From Platynereis dumerilii (Eukaryota > Annelida > Polychaeta > Phyllodocida > Nereididae): 64,000 nt of DNA. This document shows positions 12,163-21,995 of the stretch, in pieces (within the stretch, counting starts at the first letter, position 1; every line of letters begins with the position of its first letter). The translations under genes were made by a program, and so were the position numbers. The notes beneath the pieces are model-generated. The model had not been told where the DNA came from and did not search any database. It saw only the letters and a list, made by a program, of their open reading frames with translations. The DNA lies in contig JAPTHN010000141.1 in NCBI GenBank assembly GCA_026936325.1, forward strand, positions 124,001-188,000, given 5' to 3'.

Positions 12163-12297
12163 ATTCTGCATCCCAGTTATAAGGCAAGCACACTGGTTTA
12201 CAGACAGATAAGACATGGGACACTCAGTGGGTCAGGAGAGGGAACAATTTGGATTACTACAAACTCCATTGCCAAAGAAGTTATAGCAAAACTCAAG
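12163..12297 (+). CDS. Host gene, internal exon, unknown product
   Basis: The acceptor CTCCTTCTTCCAG and donor AAG|GTATGA bracket exactly 45 codons, phase 0 on both sides. The start phase matches the end of exon 8211-8400. The peptide begins ILHPSYKASTLVYRQIRHG, continues with LSGSGEGTIWITTNS and ends AKEVIAKLK. The GSGEG stretch is glycine-rich but is not a convincing P-loop. The exon is 49 bp upstream of a 1-kb transposon copy that starts at 12347, so the donor lies very close to a mobile element. I infer membership in the same transcript from the phase agreement. Confidence 0.7.
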
Positions 12298-12346
12298 GTA
12301 TGAATGTTTTATTATTCTTCACAGTCACAACAATTGATGCACAGTA

Positions 12347-13359
12347 GAGTCAACGATGGTAAATCCGTCCACTTTTGGCTGAATCTGTATTTCCAAGAAA
12401 ATGACAATATATACAAAAATAAAAATTACCCCATTGAAAAGGGCGTATTCCGTATTATCTACAACGTTTAAAAAAAGCCAAATATTCAAATAATTATGCT
12501 GAAACCACGGCAACAAAGATTGAAGGTCAGGGCACCTAAATCCGTCCACCCTGCTGCTAAATCCGTCCAGCAAGGATGGTAAATCCGTCCACTGGGCATG
12601 ATGCAACCTAAATCTATCATATCTTGCTATTTTTTCAAAGTTTTGCCATTTATTAAGTCTTACAAAGGTTTTTGTGTTGATTTTAGAACAATGATTCATT
12701 GATTGCATTAGTAATAGAAGAATCAAACGAAAGAGGTTAAGTTAAATTTGAATAATTTCAATTGACCGCCTGAATTGCAATTAAAGAAAAATGTAATCCA
12801 ATCAAAGGGGTAAAAGTGTTCCTATCTAAATTCTGTTATCAGTGGTATGCCATTTGTAAATATTTTATGCCATAAAATTAGTTTAAAGTTTGATTTTATG
12901 TGGGTGGACGGATTTACAAACCCCAATTCAAGCCACTTGTGAAATATTGATGGTAATTCCTTCTACTTTTATTTCAATTGTATTTTCTTTCAATGTGTCC
13001 TAATTTTACAAATCCTGCAAAAAAAATTTAATTTTACATATCATTCACAAATTTTCATCTTAAATACATTTATTTGTTAACGAAAATAGGCCTAAAATAT
13101 TGAAAATGTCAAACACCTGATACTCTCAACATGGCTGTGATGACGTCACCGAATTTGATTGTATTTCATCCTTTGTTGTTAAATGGACCTTTTAAAAATA
13201 TTATTCAAATTGCCGAAAACTCCTAAAAAAGTTAAAAGATGCTAAAAAACGAGTCTCTCTTGCAAATGAAACCACCACAAAAGTAACAGATATATCTATA
13301 TCCTCATATGATGGGGTGGATGGATTTACCCTCCTGGACTTATTTACCATCCCTGACTG
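12347..13359 (-). mobile_element. 1-kb TA-flanked non-autonomous transposon, copy 1 (TAAATCCGTCC family)
   Basis: The left end TA|GAGTCAACGATGGTAAAT and the inverted right end TA|CAGTCAGGGATGGTAAAT form a terminal inverted repeat of about 25 bp with TA at both sides. The word TAAATCCGTCC(A/C) recurs near 12359, 12538, 12558 and 12580, inverted near 12903, and as a variant near 13320. It is non-coding. A second copy in the opposite orientation lies at 39404-40961. The internal stretch 12520-12600 of this copy is nearly the reverse complement of 39780-39850. Confidence 0.8.
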
Positions 13360-13489
13360 TATAGGCCTAACACAACAAATTAGCCAAAAAACAACAAACT
13401 CATAACATGTATTCATCGTTGCCTGAAAAAAAATCTTCTGCTTGCAACCATCCTGGTACTGCGCCTGCTATTGAGTTAAATGGCACTGG

Positions 13490-14098
13490 TTTTTTTTTTT
13501 TTTTTTTTTTTGTTTTTTGAATGACTTGGTCTTTATTTTTTCCAAAATACAAATTTTTTATATACAACAATATAAATTGGTGGCCTTCGAACTCTGTGGA
13601 GTTATTTGAAGACTCACCAAGATGGAGTGGTATGAAAATGAGATGAATGAAAATGAAAATCAAGGAAACCTTTTTTCAGTTAAGACATGCTCTCCGTTGC
13701 CACTTCACCAGACATAAAGTAAAAAGAAGAAATGTACTTTTGAAAACAGGTTTGATGAAAATCACAGGGTAGTGGAATATGAATCCCAAACCGTCTTTCA
13801 ATTTTTACAAAACGATAGTCAAAAACTCACAAACCAAAGACTCTTCAAAATTAAATTAGATGAGAATCACAGGGTTAGGAATACAAAATCCCAGTCCGTA
13901 TTTCAGGTCAGTTTAAAAATCAGATAAAATTCATACCCAGAGACAAAATATCTCCAAACACCAAGCCTCAGAAGCAACTCCATGAACCCGATTGCTCCAC
14001 CCATTTCATACTGGAGGGAGTTTCTTCATTAACCAAACAGAGACAACGAATATTGGGAAGGTATGGAAATTCAAACATAGACATATCGATAATAGTTT
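13490..14098 (-). other. PolyA-tailed segment with AATAAA signal, possible LINE 3' transduction
   Basis: On the minus strand this stretch ends in a run of 22 A (13511-13490), about 20 bases after AATAAA (13537-13532). The segment begins immediately after the A-run of the upstream LINE (14115-14101). It contains two related blocks near 13760 and 13860 (GATGA(A/G)AATCACAGGGT). There is no coding frame. It may be sequence transduced by the LINE, an independent short retrocopy, or an older LINE 3' UTR. Confidence 0.5.
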
Positions 14099-15222
14099 GG
14101 TTTTTTTTTTTTTTTCTTGCTTACTCTTTGCCTGTTTTAAAGGTTGTCAATGGGATTAATAAGGAAGAAATTTTTTAGACTTCGTTTAAAAGCATGGTAG
14201 CTATTATTCCATTCTATCTTGTCAAGAAGGTGATTACTTACTTTAACTCCTATATAACGGATACGTTTTTGAGAGAGAGATGAGTTACACTGTGGTATAT
14301 TTAATGTAAATTGATTTCTTGTCCGATACTCATGGTTAGGAGATTCAAAGAAAGTTCCAAATACTGAGGGTAACATTCCCTTTTTGTGCTTAAAAACAAA
14401 AAGGCAAGAATAGAAATAAAATAGCTGCTGAAAAGACAAAATTCCAGTCTCCTTGAAGGTAGGACATAAATCTGCGGAAAACGGAAGTGAAAGGATTATG
14501 CGTAGAGCCTTACGCTGGATTTTCTTAATAGGTAATAAATGGGTTTTACATGCTCATCCCCATACTTCAACACAGTAAATTAGATAAGAGTAAATGAAAC
14601 TATAATATAGTGATATCAATGATGAAGAATTCAAATATTTCCTGGCTTTGGCAATTATTCCAATACCTTTGGCAACTTTCGTTTTAATGTAATTGATGTG
14701 AGGTATCCATGACAATGTTTCATCGAGGATCACACCAAGAAATTTGACCGAGGAGACCTTAACAATTTCAACACCATTAAGATACAGCTTGCCTGTGTTG
14801 CTCTCTAATTTTGATCTCTTGCTCTTAAAAATCATATAATTGGTCTTGTCAATATTTACTGATAGTTTGTTGGAATTCATCCAGGTCATATATTTACACA
14901 ATTCATTATTTAAAGAGTTAGTCAAGTCACTCAGATTGCTTCCAGAAATAAATAAGTTAGTATCATCAGCATACATAACGGGACAGACAAGATCTGAAAC
15001 ATATTGCAAGTCATTAATGTATAGCAAAAACAGCAATGGCCCGAGAATCGAGCCTTGTGGCACACCACACAAAATATCCATTTTTTCTGACTCAGTATAT
15101 TTGAAGAGAACGTATTGTGACCGATTTGTAAGATAGCTACTAAACCATCTATGGGCTGTACCCCTAACTCCATACTTAAACAATTTTTCAAGTAAGATTT
15201 CATGATTAACACAAACTAATGC
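14099..15222 (-). mobile_element. 5'-truncated LINE: reverse transcriptase C-terminal half
   Basis: The minus-strand frame 15183-14554 encodes a classical non-LTR reverse transcriptase. In order it has FKYGVRGTAHRWFSSYLTNR, CGVPQGSILGPLLFLLYIND, VMYADDTNLF (the catalytic YADD), NSNKLSVNIDKTNYMIF and VKFLGVILDETLSW. A second frame, 14439-14137, carries the C-terminal tail with IPQCNSSLSQKRIRYIGVK and ends IDNL. The two frames are separated by a frameshift or stop near 14550-14440. The 3' end is a run of 15 A (14115-14101 on the minus strand). The copy begins abruptly at about 15222, directly beside the Harbinger terminus, and does not resume on the other side of that transposon. It is therefore a 5'-truncated insertion or was cut during a rearrangement. 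Clade: CR1/jockey-like. Confidence 0.85.
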
Positions 15223-15225
15223 TTA

Positions 15226-15743
15226 GTTCTCACGGGAGATGACGGTGAGCTTTTTGTTGCCGGCGGCGCAGAGGCAAACGATTTCTTGGAAGATTTTCAG
15301 TTAGGACGGCGCGAAGGGCAATTATGTAATCAATTAAGGCTAATCGATGACCATGCAACAAAAGGCCCGGCGGGGTTCTTTTTGTTCCCTGCGGGGAAGA
15401 AAAGTTGTACGCCGTCCTCCAAAGTTCGCCGGGCGGAAAGAAATTTCCTCCTCCTGCGGGATACTTTTATATTGCCCCGAGATATAAAAAGTACCCCGCA
15501 GGGAACCTAAAACTGCCCCTCAGGGAAGCTATTTCACCGCGGCGGACTATTTTTTCACAGCGCCGGGTATTGCTTTTGCGACTGCGGGAATGGTTTTGTA
15601 CTCCACGGGGATGTCTGTAGGCCCGAAGGCATATCGCCGGGAATGAAAAGCATCCCGCCGTTGTCAAGGGCACCCCGGCGGAGGGGGGCGCTGCGAAAGC
15701 CAATAAAAAGGGCCGCAGAGGGCCACCTTGCTTCGCTTGCTGC
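15226..15743. promoter_or_regulatory. Left subterminal GC-rich zone of the Harbinger element
   Basis: It contains repeated GC-rich words such as GGCGGCGCAG, CCCGGCGGGG, CCCTGCGGGG and GCCGGGCGGAAAG, mirrored by similar words in the right end (22100-22640). Such subterminal clusters are the usual binding region for the element's own Myb/SANT partner protein. Here this is an inference from position and composition. It also contains the presumed promoter of the transposase. Confidence 0.45.
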
Positions 15744-15782
15744 TTGACCTTTGATGAGGACACTCCTGGATGCTGGACAGAC

Positions 15783-16970
15783 ATGATGGCTGATGAAGAT
15801 GCTGGGGAAGACCTTGACGTTGCTGTTGTTGCTGCTGTTGCTGGTGCTTATTATCTAAGAAGAATGAGGAGGAGGAGGAGGAGGAGGAGGAGGAAGAGAT
15901 GGTGGATTCGGAATTGGCTGCTGCAGAGGGAACAACATGGCCATTTCTACCAGCTGATGCCTGAATCAGCCAACAATGATGTCTCTGGCTACTACAACTT
16001 CTGCAGAATGCCTCCTGAAATTTTTGCTGAAATCCTGGCTGCTGTGGCTCCTGCAATTACAAAACAAGACACCAACATGAGGAGGGCTCTGGAACCTGGA
16101 TTGAAGTTGGCAGTCACCCTACGGTACCTGGCGACAGGAGAGAGCTACAAGTCCTTGGGCTACAGTTTCAGAGTGGCTCCCAACACCATCTGCTATTTTA
16201 TCCCCAGTGTCTGCATTGCCATCATGCGAGCTTACGAACATCTGCTGACCATGCCAATGGATCCAGCATCCTGGAAGGAAGTTGCCAAGGGCTTCGAGAA
16301 GAGGTGGAACATGCCCCATTGCATCGGAGCACTGGATGGGAAGCATATTGCCATCTACGTGCAGGCTGGATGCCAAGAAAGCTCATCGGATGGAGGAGTC
16401 TTCCTGGACACAAGGCTGAGGGACCTGCTGAAGAAGAAGGACTTGGGCTACCCCCTGCTGAACCTCTACCTGGCACAGTTGGGAATCCTTTTCCATACTT
16501 CATCGTTGGAGATGAGGCCTTCCCCCTGAAGAGCTGGTTGTTGAAGCCTGTTCCAAGAAGAAACCTTGACATCCCCTCCAGAGTCTACAACTACAGAATT
16601 TCAAGAGCCAGGAGAGTGGTGGAGAATGCCTTCGGTATCCTGTCCCACAGGTTCAGATGCTTCCTAACTACAATGCCCCAGAAACCCGGCAGAGTGGCAG
16701 CCATCACTCTGGCAGCCTGCACTCTACACAATCTTCTGCGAGACAGAATAGGAATTCATCGAGCCATGGACAACGACGTAATCGACAGATAAGATCCTGC
16801 AACCCATGAAGTCACTGAAGGACTGTGGAGAGGAAGACCCTTGCATGACCTTGGATTCGCTCCAGCATATGGAAATGCCACCAGACAAGCCAAGCAGTAC
16901 CGAGACTACCTACGAGACTATGTGAACAGCCCAGCAGGAAGTGTCCCCTGGCAGATGGAAAGAATTTGAA
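15783..16970 (+). pseudogene. PIF/Harbinger (HARBI1-like) DDE transposase, broken
   Basis: The nuclease cuts and joins the transposon ends in the nucleus. The start at 15783 or 15786 (MMADEDAGED) gives an acidic N-terminus and then an arginine run from a GGA/GAG-rich stretch. The conserved WWIRNWLLQREQHGHFYQL follows, then a helix-turn-helix-like region (LRYLATGESYKSLGYSFRVA). The first catalytic aspartate is in HCIGALDGKHIAI. Directly after this the usual 35-40 residue YYNYKGxxS...ALVD block is missing and the frame resumes at SSSDGGVF. A one-base shift near 16436-16450 leads to PYFIVGDEAFPLKSWLL (second D) and SRARRVVENAFGILSHRFR (the E, 36 residues on). A second shift near 16790 leads to the C-terminus RDYLRDYVNSPAGSVPWQ. 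Two frameshifts plus an internal deletion make it inactive. Confidence 0.9.
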
Positions 16971-17214
16971 GATGAAGCAGAGAAGCAGCAGCAGCAGCAG
17001 CAACAGCAATTCAATGCCCCCCTTAAAAAACCACAAATTAACCCAGCCCTTGTAAGGGCTTACCACTTCCTCCAGAAAGAGCAGGCCTTGTACACATCTT
17101 TATGCAAACCCCCCCCCCCAAAAAAAATCCCTCCCTGCAACAACTACATTTTTTGTGACATACATAAAATAGCACATTTTTAGGTTTGTATCTATATGTA
17201 CAACCCATTTAAAT

Positions 17215-17419
17215 CACTTTCACTTCCTGTCTATCAATCTGTCTATTTAGTTATCTATCTGTCTATCTATCTATCTATAGATCTATCTATCTATCTATCT
17301 GTCTATCTGTCTATCTGTCTATCTATCTATCTATCTATCTATGCAAGTGCAATCCCTGCAAAGTGACGATAACAGCTTTTGTTTTCTGCAGTGTATATAT
17401 GTAATGAGCATTGTGTTCC

Positions 17420-17455
<36 letters not shown>

Positions 17456-17541
17456 GCCTATCTATCTAGCTATCTATCTGCCTATCTATCTAGCTATCTA
17501 TCTGCCTATCTATCTGCCTATCTATCTTTCTATCTATGTGC

Positions 17542-17574
<33 letters not shown>

Positions 17575-18187
17575 CAAGTGTCATCACTGCAAAATGACAA
17601 TCTCTCGTTTTTCTTTGCTGCAGTGTGTATGCGACGTGCAAATATTTTCCTCTATCTAGCTATCTATCTGCCTATCTATCTAGCTATCTATCTGCCGATC
17701 TATCTGTCTGTCTATCTGCCTATCTGTCTATCTATCTATCTGTCTATCTATCCAAGTGCAATCCCTGCGAAGTGACGACAACTGCTTTTGTTTTCTGCAG
17801 TGTATATATGTAACGAGCATTGTGTTCCATCTATCTGTCTATCTGCCTATCTATCTAGCTATCTATCTGCCTATCTATCTGTCTATCTATCTGCCTATCT
17901 ATCTATCTATCTATCTGTCTATCTATCCAAGTGCAATCCCTGCGAAGTGACGACAACTGCTTTTGTTTTCTGCAGTGTATATATGTAACGAGCATTGTGT
18001 TCCATCTATCTGTCTATCTGCCTATCTATCTAGCTATCTATCTGCCTATCTATCTGTCTATCTATCTGCCTATCTATCTATCTATCTATCTGTCTATCTA
18101 TCCAAGTGCAATCCCTGCGAAGTGACGACAACTGCTTTTGTTTTCTGCAGTGTATATATGTAACGAGCATTGTGTTCCATCTATCTG

Positions 18188-18218
<31 letters not shown>

Positions 18219-18530
18219 GTCTATCTATGTGCCTATCAATCTATCTATCTATCTATCCATCTATCCAAGTGTCATCACTGCAAAATGACGATCACTCGTT
18301 TTTCTTTGCTGCAGTGTGTATGCGACGTGCAAATATTTTCTTCTACCTATCTATCTATCTGCCTATCTATCTGCCTATCTATCTGCCTATCTATCTGTCT
18401 ATCTATCTGCCTATCTATCTGTCTATCTATCTGCCTATCTATCTATCTATCTATTTATCTGACTATCTATCTGACTATCTATCTGACTATCTATCTATCT
18501 ATCTATCTATCTGTCTATCTATATTAATTA
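17215..18530 (+). repeat. Composite TATC microsatellite/minisatellite inside the Harbinger element
   Basis: Long (CTAT)n/(CTGC CTAT)n arrays alternate with six inserts of about 75 bp. Type A inserts (CAATCCCTGCGAAGTGACGA, then CTGCAGTGTATATATGTAA) lie near 17345, 17755, 17930 and 18105. Type B inserts (GTCATCACTGCAAAATGAC, then GTGTATGCGACGTGCAAAT) lie near 17578 and 18270. The three consecutive A units at 17755-18180 form near-identical 175-bp repeats, so this part expanded recently. All forward frames stay open because of the repeat; they are not genes. Confidence 0.9.
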
Positions 18531-18864
18531 AAGTGGTGAGAAAACTTTAATTAAGAAAGCAGAAATTCCACCTGCACTGGTGGAGCAGAAAGTGAAAATG
18601 GGCCAAAAAAAAAGAAGGGAAATAGCACCTTGCTTTTATGAAGGTATTTAAAATTTAGAAGGGCCAGGACCGGATTTTTTTTGGGGGGAATTTGTCAACT
18701 TATTTTTTTGGGGCTCTTTTCATTTTTGCTCTTGCTTGTCATCGCAAGAGCTTTTTTAGTCAACATAAGATGTGTACGTGGCCAGCTCTTTTGGGAGGAT
18801 TTGGTGGCCCTTAAAAGGGCCTGGGTTGCTTTTTTTTTCTTTTTTCAGACGACTTGAACAGGCA
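18531..18864. other. Spacer downstream of the Harbinger genes
   Basis: This is AT-rich sequence with runs of T near 18678-18712 and 18830-18848. It is probably the 3' untranslated region of the minus-strand gene. No further feature was seen. Confidence 0.4.
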
Positions 18865-18944
18865 TCACTTCCTTGGAGAGGGCAGGTTGACTTGGCTCCA
18901 CTGGAACGACAATGGAGTTTGATGTTGCTGCTGGTGGACAAGTG

Positions 18945-19495
18945 ACGGCTGCTGCTGCTGCTGTAGAGACTGCTGCTGCTGCTGTAGAGACTGCTGCTGC
19001 TGCTGAGACTGCTGCTGCTGCTGTAGAGACTGCTGCTGTAGTGGTGGCTGCAGCTGCTGTAGAGACTGCTGCTGTTGTAGAGACTGCTGCTGCTGCTGTA
19101 GAGACTGCTGCTGCTGCTGCTGTAGAGACTGCTGCTGCTGCTGTAGAGACTGCTGCTGCTGCTGCTGCTGCTGTAGAGACTGCTGCTGTAGTGGTGGCTG
19201 CTGCTGTAGAGACTGCTGCTGCTGCTGCTGTAGAGACTGCTGCTGCTGCTGTAGAGACTGCTGCTGCTGCTGTAGAGACTGCTGCTGCTGCTGCTGTAGA
19301 GACTGCTACTGCTGCTGTAGAGACTGCTGCTGCTGCTGTAGAGACTGCTGCTGCTGCTGCTGCTGTAGAGACTGCTGCTGTAGTGGTGGCTGCTGCTGCT
19401 GTAGAGACTGCTGCTGCTGCGGTAGTGGCTGATGCTGCTGTAGAGGCTGCTGCTGCTGCTGTAGTGGCTGATGCTGTAGTGGCTGCTGCTGCTGG
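18945..19495 (-). repeat. CAG/CTG trinucleotide tract coding the polyQ tail
   Basis: (CTG)n interrupted by CTGTAGAGA gives, on the minus strand, runs of Q broken by S-L (QQSLQQQQ). The same DNA leaves an Ala/Val/Glu/Thr frame open on the plus strand and a serine/tyrosine frame in another minus frame; both are shadows. The tract belongs to the C-terminus of the Harbinger accessory gene. Confidence 0.85.
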
Positions 19496-19724
19496 CCAAA
19501 CGAGGGTCCGGGGAAGCCAAGCTTCTGGGGGCTGTCAAGCATCAGCTGGGTGAAGCTTATAGATGACTGCTGCAGGGCTGGAGTCTGGCTTCGAATTGGC
19601 TGCAGGGACTGGAACTGGCTGCTGCTGCTTGGCTGGGACTGCAACTGCTGGCGTGGAGGCTGGGACTGCATCTGAAGACTTGTCGAAGGCCTTGTTTGCT
19701 GTGGCTGCTGCTGAGTTGTTGGAG

Positions 19725-19975
19725 CACTGAAAAAAGGTTTGTGTGAAACAGACAAAACGAACGTTAGCTGGTGTCCGTCCAAAATTTTGTGTAAATTCAC
19801 ACAAAATGTGTGTGTATTTTTGACATTGCATTGTCAATCTTGATCAAATTTTTGTGTGATTTGATCAATGAAATGTCAAAAATACACATATCTTTTGTCT
19901 GAATTTACCCAAAATTTTGGACGGACTCCAGCCAACGTTCGTTTTGTCTGTTTCACACAAACCTTTTTTTCAGTG
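19725..19975. mobile_element. 251-bp MITE inserted in the Harbinger accessory gene
   Basis: The element is nearly a perfect palindrome. CACTGAAAAAAGGTTTGTG on the left is matched by CACAAACCTTTTTTTCAGTG on the right, and GAAACAGACAAAACGAACGTT pairs similarly inside the arms; the loop is around 19830-19850. The 5-bp target duplication TGGAG lies at 19720-19724 and 19976-19980. Element plus duplication is 256 bp, and removing 256 bp brings the two flanking pieces of the accessory gene into the same frame (DLQQPP then TTQQQPQQ). That proves it is a secondary insertion. Confidence 0.9.
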
Positions 19976-21899
19976 TGGAGGCTGCTGCAAGTCCTGGTTG
20001 ACAAAGGATGGAGCAGGACCAGGAGGAGGGATGTATTGCTGCTGCTGCTGCCCTAGGATCATCTCCACATTCTCTTGCTGCATCATGAGGATTTTATCTT
20101 GGACGGCCACCTGTACAAAGTAGTTGTCCGTCTGGCTCAAGGAGTGCAGGAGGCGAAGTCTCAGGGCACGGTTCATGTTCTTCCCAGATGTGAAGATACT
20201 CCTGCACATGTTCTGCAACTGGTCTACTTCTGGATCCAGCCTGTCAGCAGTTTGTGGGCACATGTCACAGAATGGTCCTGCCGGCTGAGGTGGTGCTGCT
20301 TTCCTGGGCTAGTCCGAAGTGTAGTGACCGGCAATTGAAGTGAGGGCAGAGGCCATCTCCTGGTCTGTGTCCTTCCTCTTCTTGGATGGCTTTCGTCCTG
20401 GGAAGACCTGGGACTGCGGCTGGGATGGCTTGGACATCTCCTGGGACGACTGCTGCTGGCTGGCTGGGAAGCTGTCATCCAGATCGGGCATAGGAGTGCA
20501 GTACATGGGGGCATCAGAATCGGACGACAGGCGGTGACTTCCTCCTGGTCCAGTGAAGCTGGAGATTTCCACGGCACCCTTCGGAATGATGGAGGCCCTA
20601 AGGAATTCGCACTTCGCCAGGATGTACTTGTCTCGCTCGGACATCTTTTTCTGCCAGATCCAGAAGCTTGAGGTCTGATGAGCTTTCCGAAGGTAGTCCT
20701 GATGTTGCTCCTCCATTTGTTGACTTTAGCTGCTGTGATTTCATTCCCCACTAGCAATGTAAGTTCAGCTGCTTTCTCTGCATCCAGTCTGTCCTTCTGT
20801 GCACTCTTGAAGGTGGTGGAGCCCTGGAGTACAGATCCGTGTTCTCCCGGTACCAGTCGATCAGCTCATCCTCCTGCTGTTCTGTGATGCCCAGTAGGTC
20901 CCTGGAGTTTTTCTTTCTGTAGCCCTTCTTCTTCTCCTTGTGTACAAACTGGCCATCGGAGTCCTGGATCAGCTCAACCTCAGATCCAGACTGAGTGTTG
21001 TCAGAATCTTCCGTCGCCTGGTTCTTCCCCTTGTTGCCCTTGGACTTGGCAGCAGTCTTCTTGGGAGTATCTTCCTCTGTGCTGGCATCGTATTCGGACT
21101 GCAGGGTCTGCTGGTGGATTGCAGATTTCAGATTTGGTACGGAGTCATCATCATCATCATCAGCAGGAGTATCATCTGGAGGTGGACTTGGAGGCTGGAC
21201 TGCAGTCTTGGCTCGGGTCTGGGCTGGAGTGACAGGCTTGACTGGAGGCTTGGCTGGAGGCTTGGCTGGAGACTTGGCTGGAGACTTGGTTGGAGACTTG
21301 GTTGGAGACTTGGAGGTGGCTTGACGCTTGGCTGAAGGAGACTTGCCAGGAGTGCGAGGCCTTCCCCTTGGAGCAGTCTTGGTGGGAGACAGCAGCATCA
21401 GCCGACTGGGTGCTCTTGGTTGGAGACATGACAGAAGCAGCAGCATCAGCAGGCCTGCCATGCTTGGTTGGAGACTTGATATCAGCATCAGCAGACTTGG
21501 GACGCTTCTTCTTGACTGCAGCAGCAGTGGCAGGCCTGCCACGCTTGGTTGGAGACTTGACAGCAGCAGCAAGCTTGGCCAGGACTTGATCTTTATCTTC
21601 ATCATCATCATCATCTTCATCCTCCTCATCAGGTTGTTGTTGCAGCACTTTGGGTGGTGGGGCGCCCTCGAAGATGGTCTCACTGATCACTGTTGATGTC
21701 TCAGTGATCACTGCCACGATGCTGTCCGGCAAGGTGAACATGCTTGGAGAGAATGTAACAGCTGCGTAGTCATCCCCTAGGTATGGAGCTGGTGAACCAA
21801 CTGGAGTTGAAGATGGAGTGGTCAGTGGAGTGCTGGCTTGAGTGTTGCCCTTGGTTGGTGCCCTCAAGGTCTTCTTCCCTCTTCCTCTGGGTCCCATCT

Positions 21900-21995
21900 T
21901 GAAGCAGGATCAATCAGAAATGAAGCAGGATCAATCAGCAATGAAGCAGGATCAATCAGCAATGAAGCAGCGATTCAGCAATGAAGCAGCAATTC
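21900..21995 (+). repeat. 21-bp tandem repeat upstream of the Harbinger accessory gene
   Basis: AATGAAGCAGGATCAATCAG occurs three times and then degrades (AATGAAGCAGCGATTCAG, AATGAAGCAGCAATTCAG). It sits just 5' of the minus-strand start codon at 21897, so it lies in the leader or promoter of that gene. Confidence 0.75.

Larger units (their letters stand above)
18865..21897 (-). pseudogene. Harbinger accessory protein: AT-hook, MADF/SANT-like domain and polyQ tail, broken
   Basis: In two-gene Harbinger elements this partner binds DNA and helps carry the transposase to the nucleus and transposon ends. The start at 21897 (MGPRGRGKKTLR) is followed by AT-hook-like KSPTKRGRPATAA, KHGRPADAA and APRGRPRTP. 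Next come SPTK/SPAK/PPAK repeats, an acidic stretch, and a lysine-rich basic stretch (KEKKKGYRKKNSRDLLG). The MADF/SANT-like core follows: ITEQQEDELIDWYRENTDLY, then FKSAQKDRLDAEKAAELTLL, VNKWRSNIRTTFGKL and KKMSERDKYILAKCEFLRA. The C-terminal LRLRLLHSLSQTDNYFVQVA precedes a long Q-rich tail ending QVNLPSPRK at the stop 18867-18865. Damage: frame changes near 21400, 20830 and 20685, a TAG after HYTSD (about 20310), a TAG in the Q tract (about 19305) and a 251-bp MITE at 19725. Confidence 0.8.

Noticed and set aside
17379-18550. YLSIYLSI-type frames
   Set aside because: TATC microsatellite translated; no coding meaning.
18756-19553. 260-residue serine/tyrosine-rich minus frame and 213-residue Ala/Val/Thr plus frame
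   Set aside because: Shadow frames of the CAG tract. The real frame is the polyQ one of the Harbinger accessory gene.
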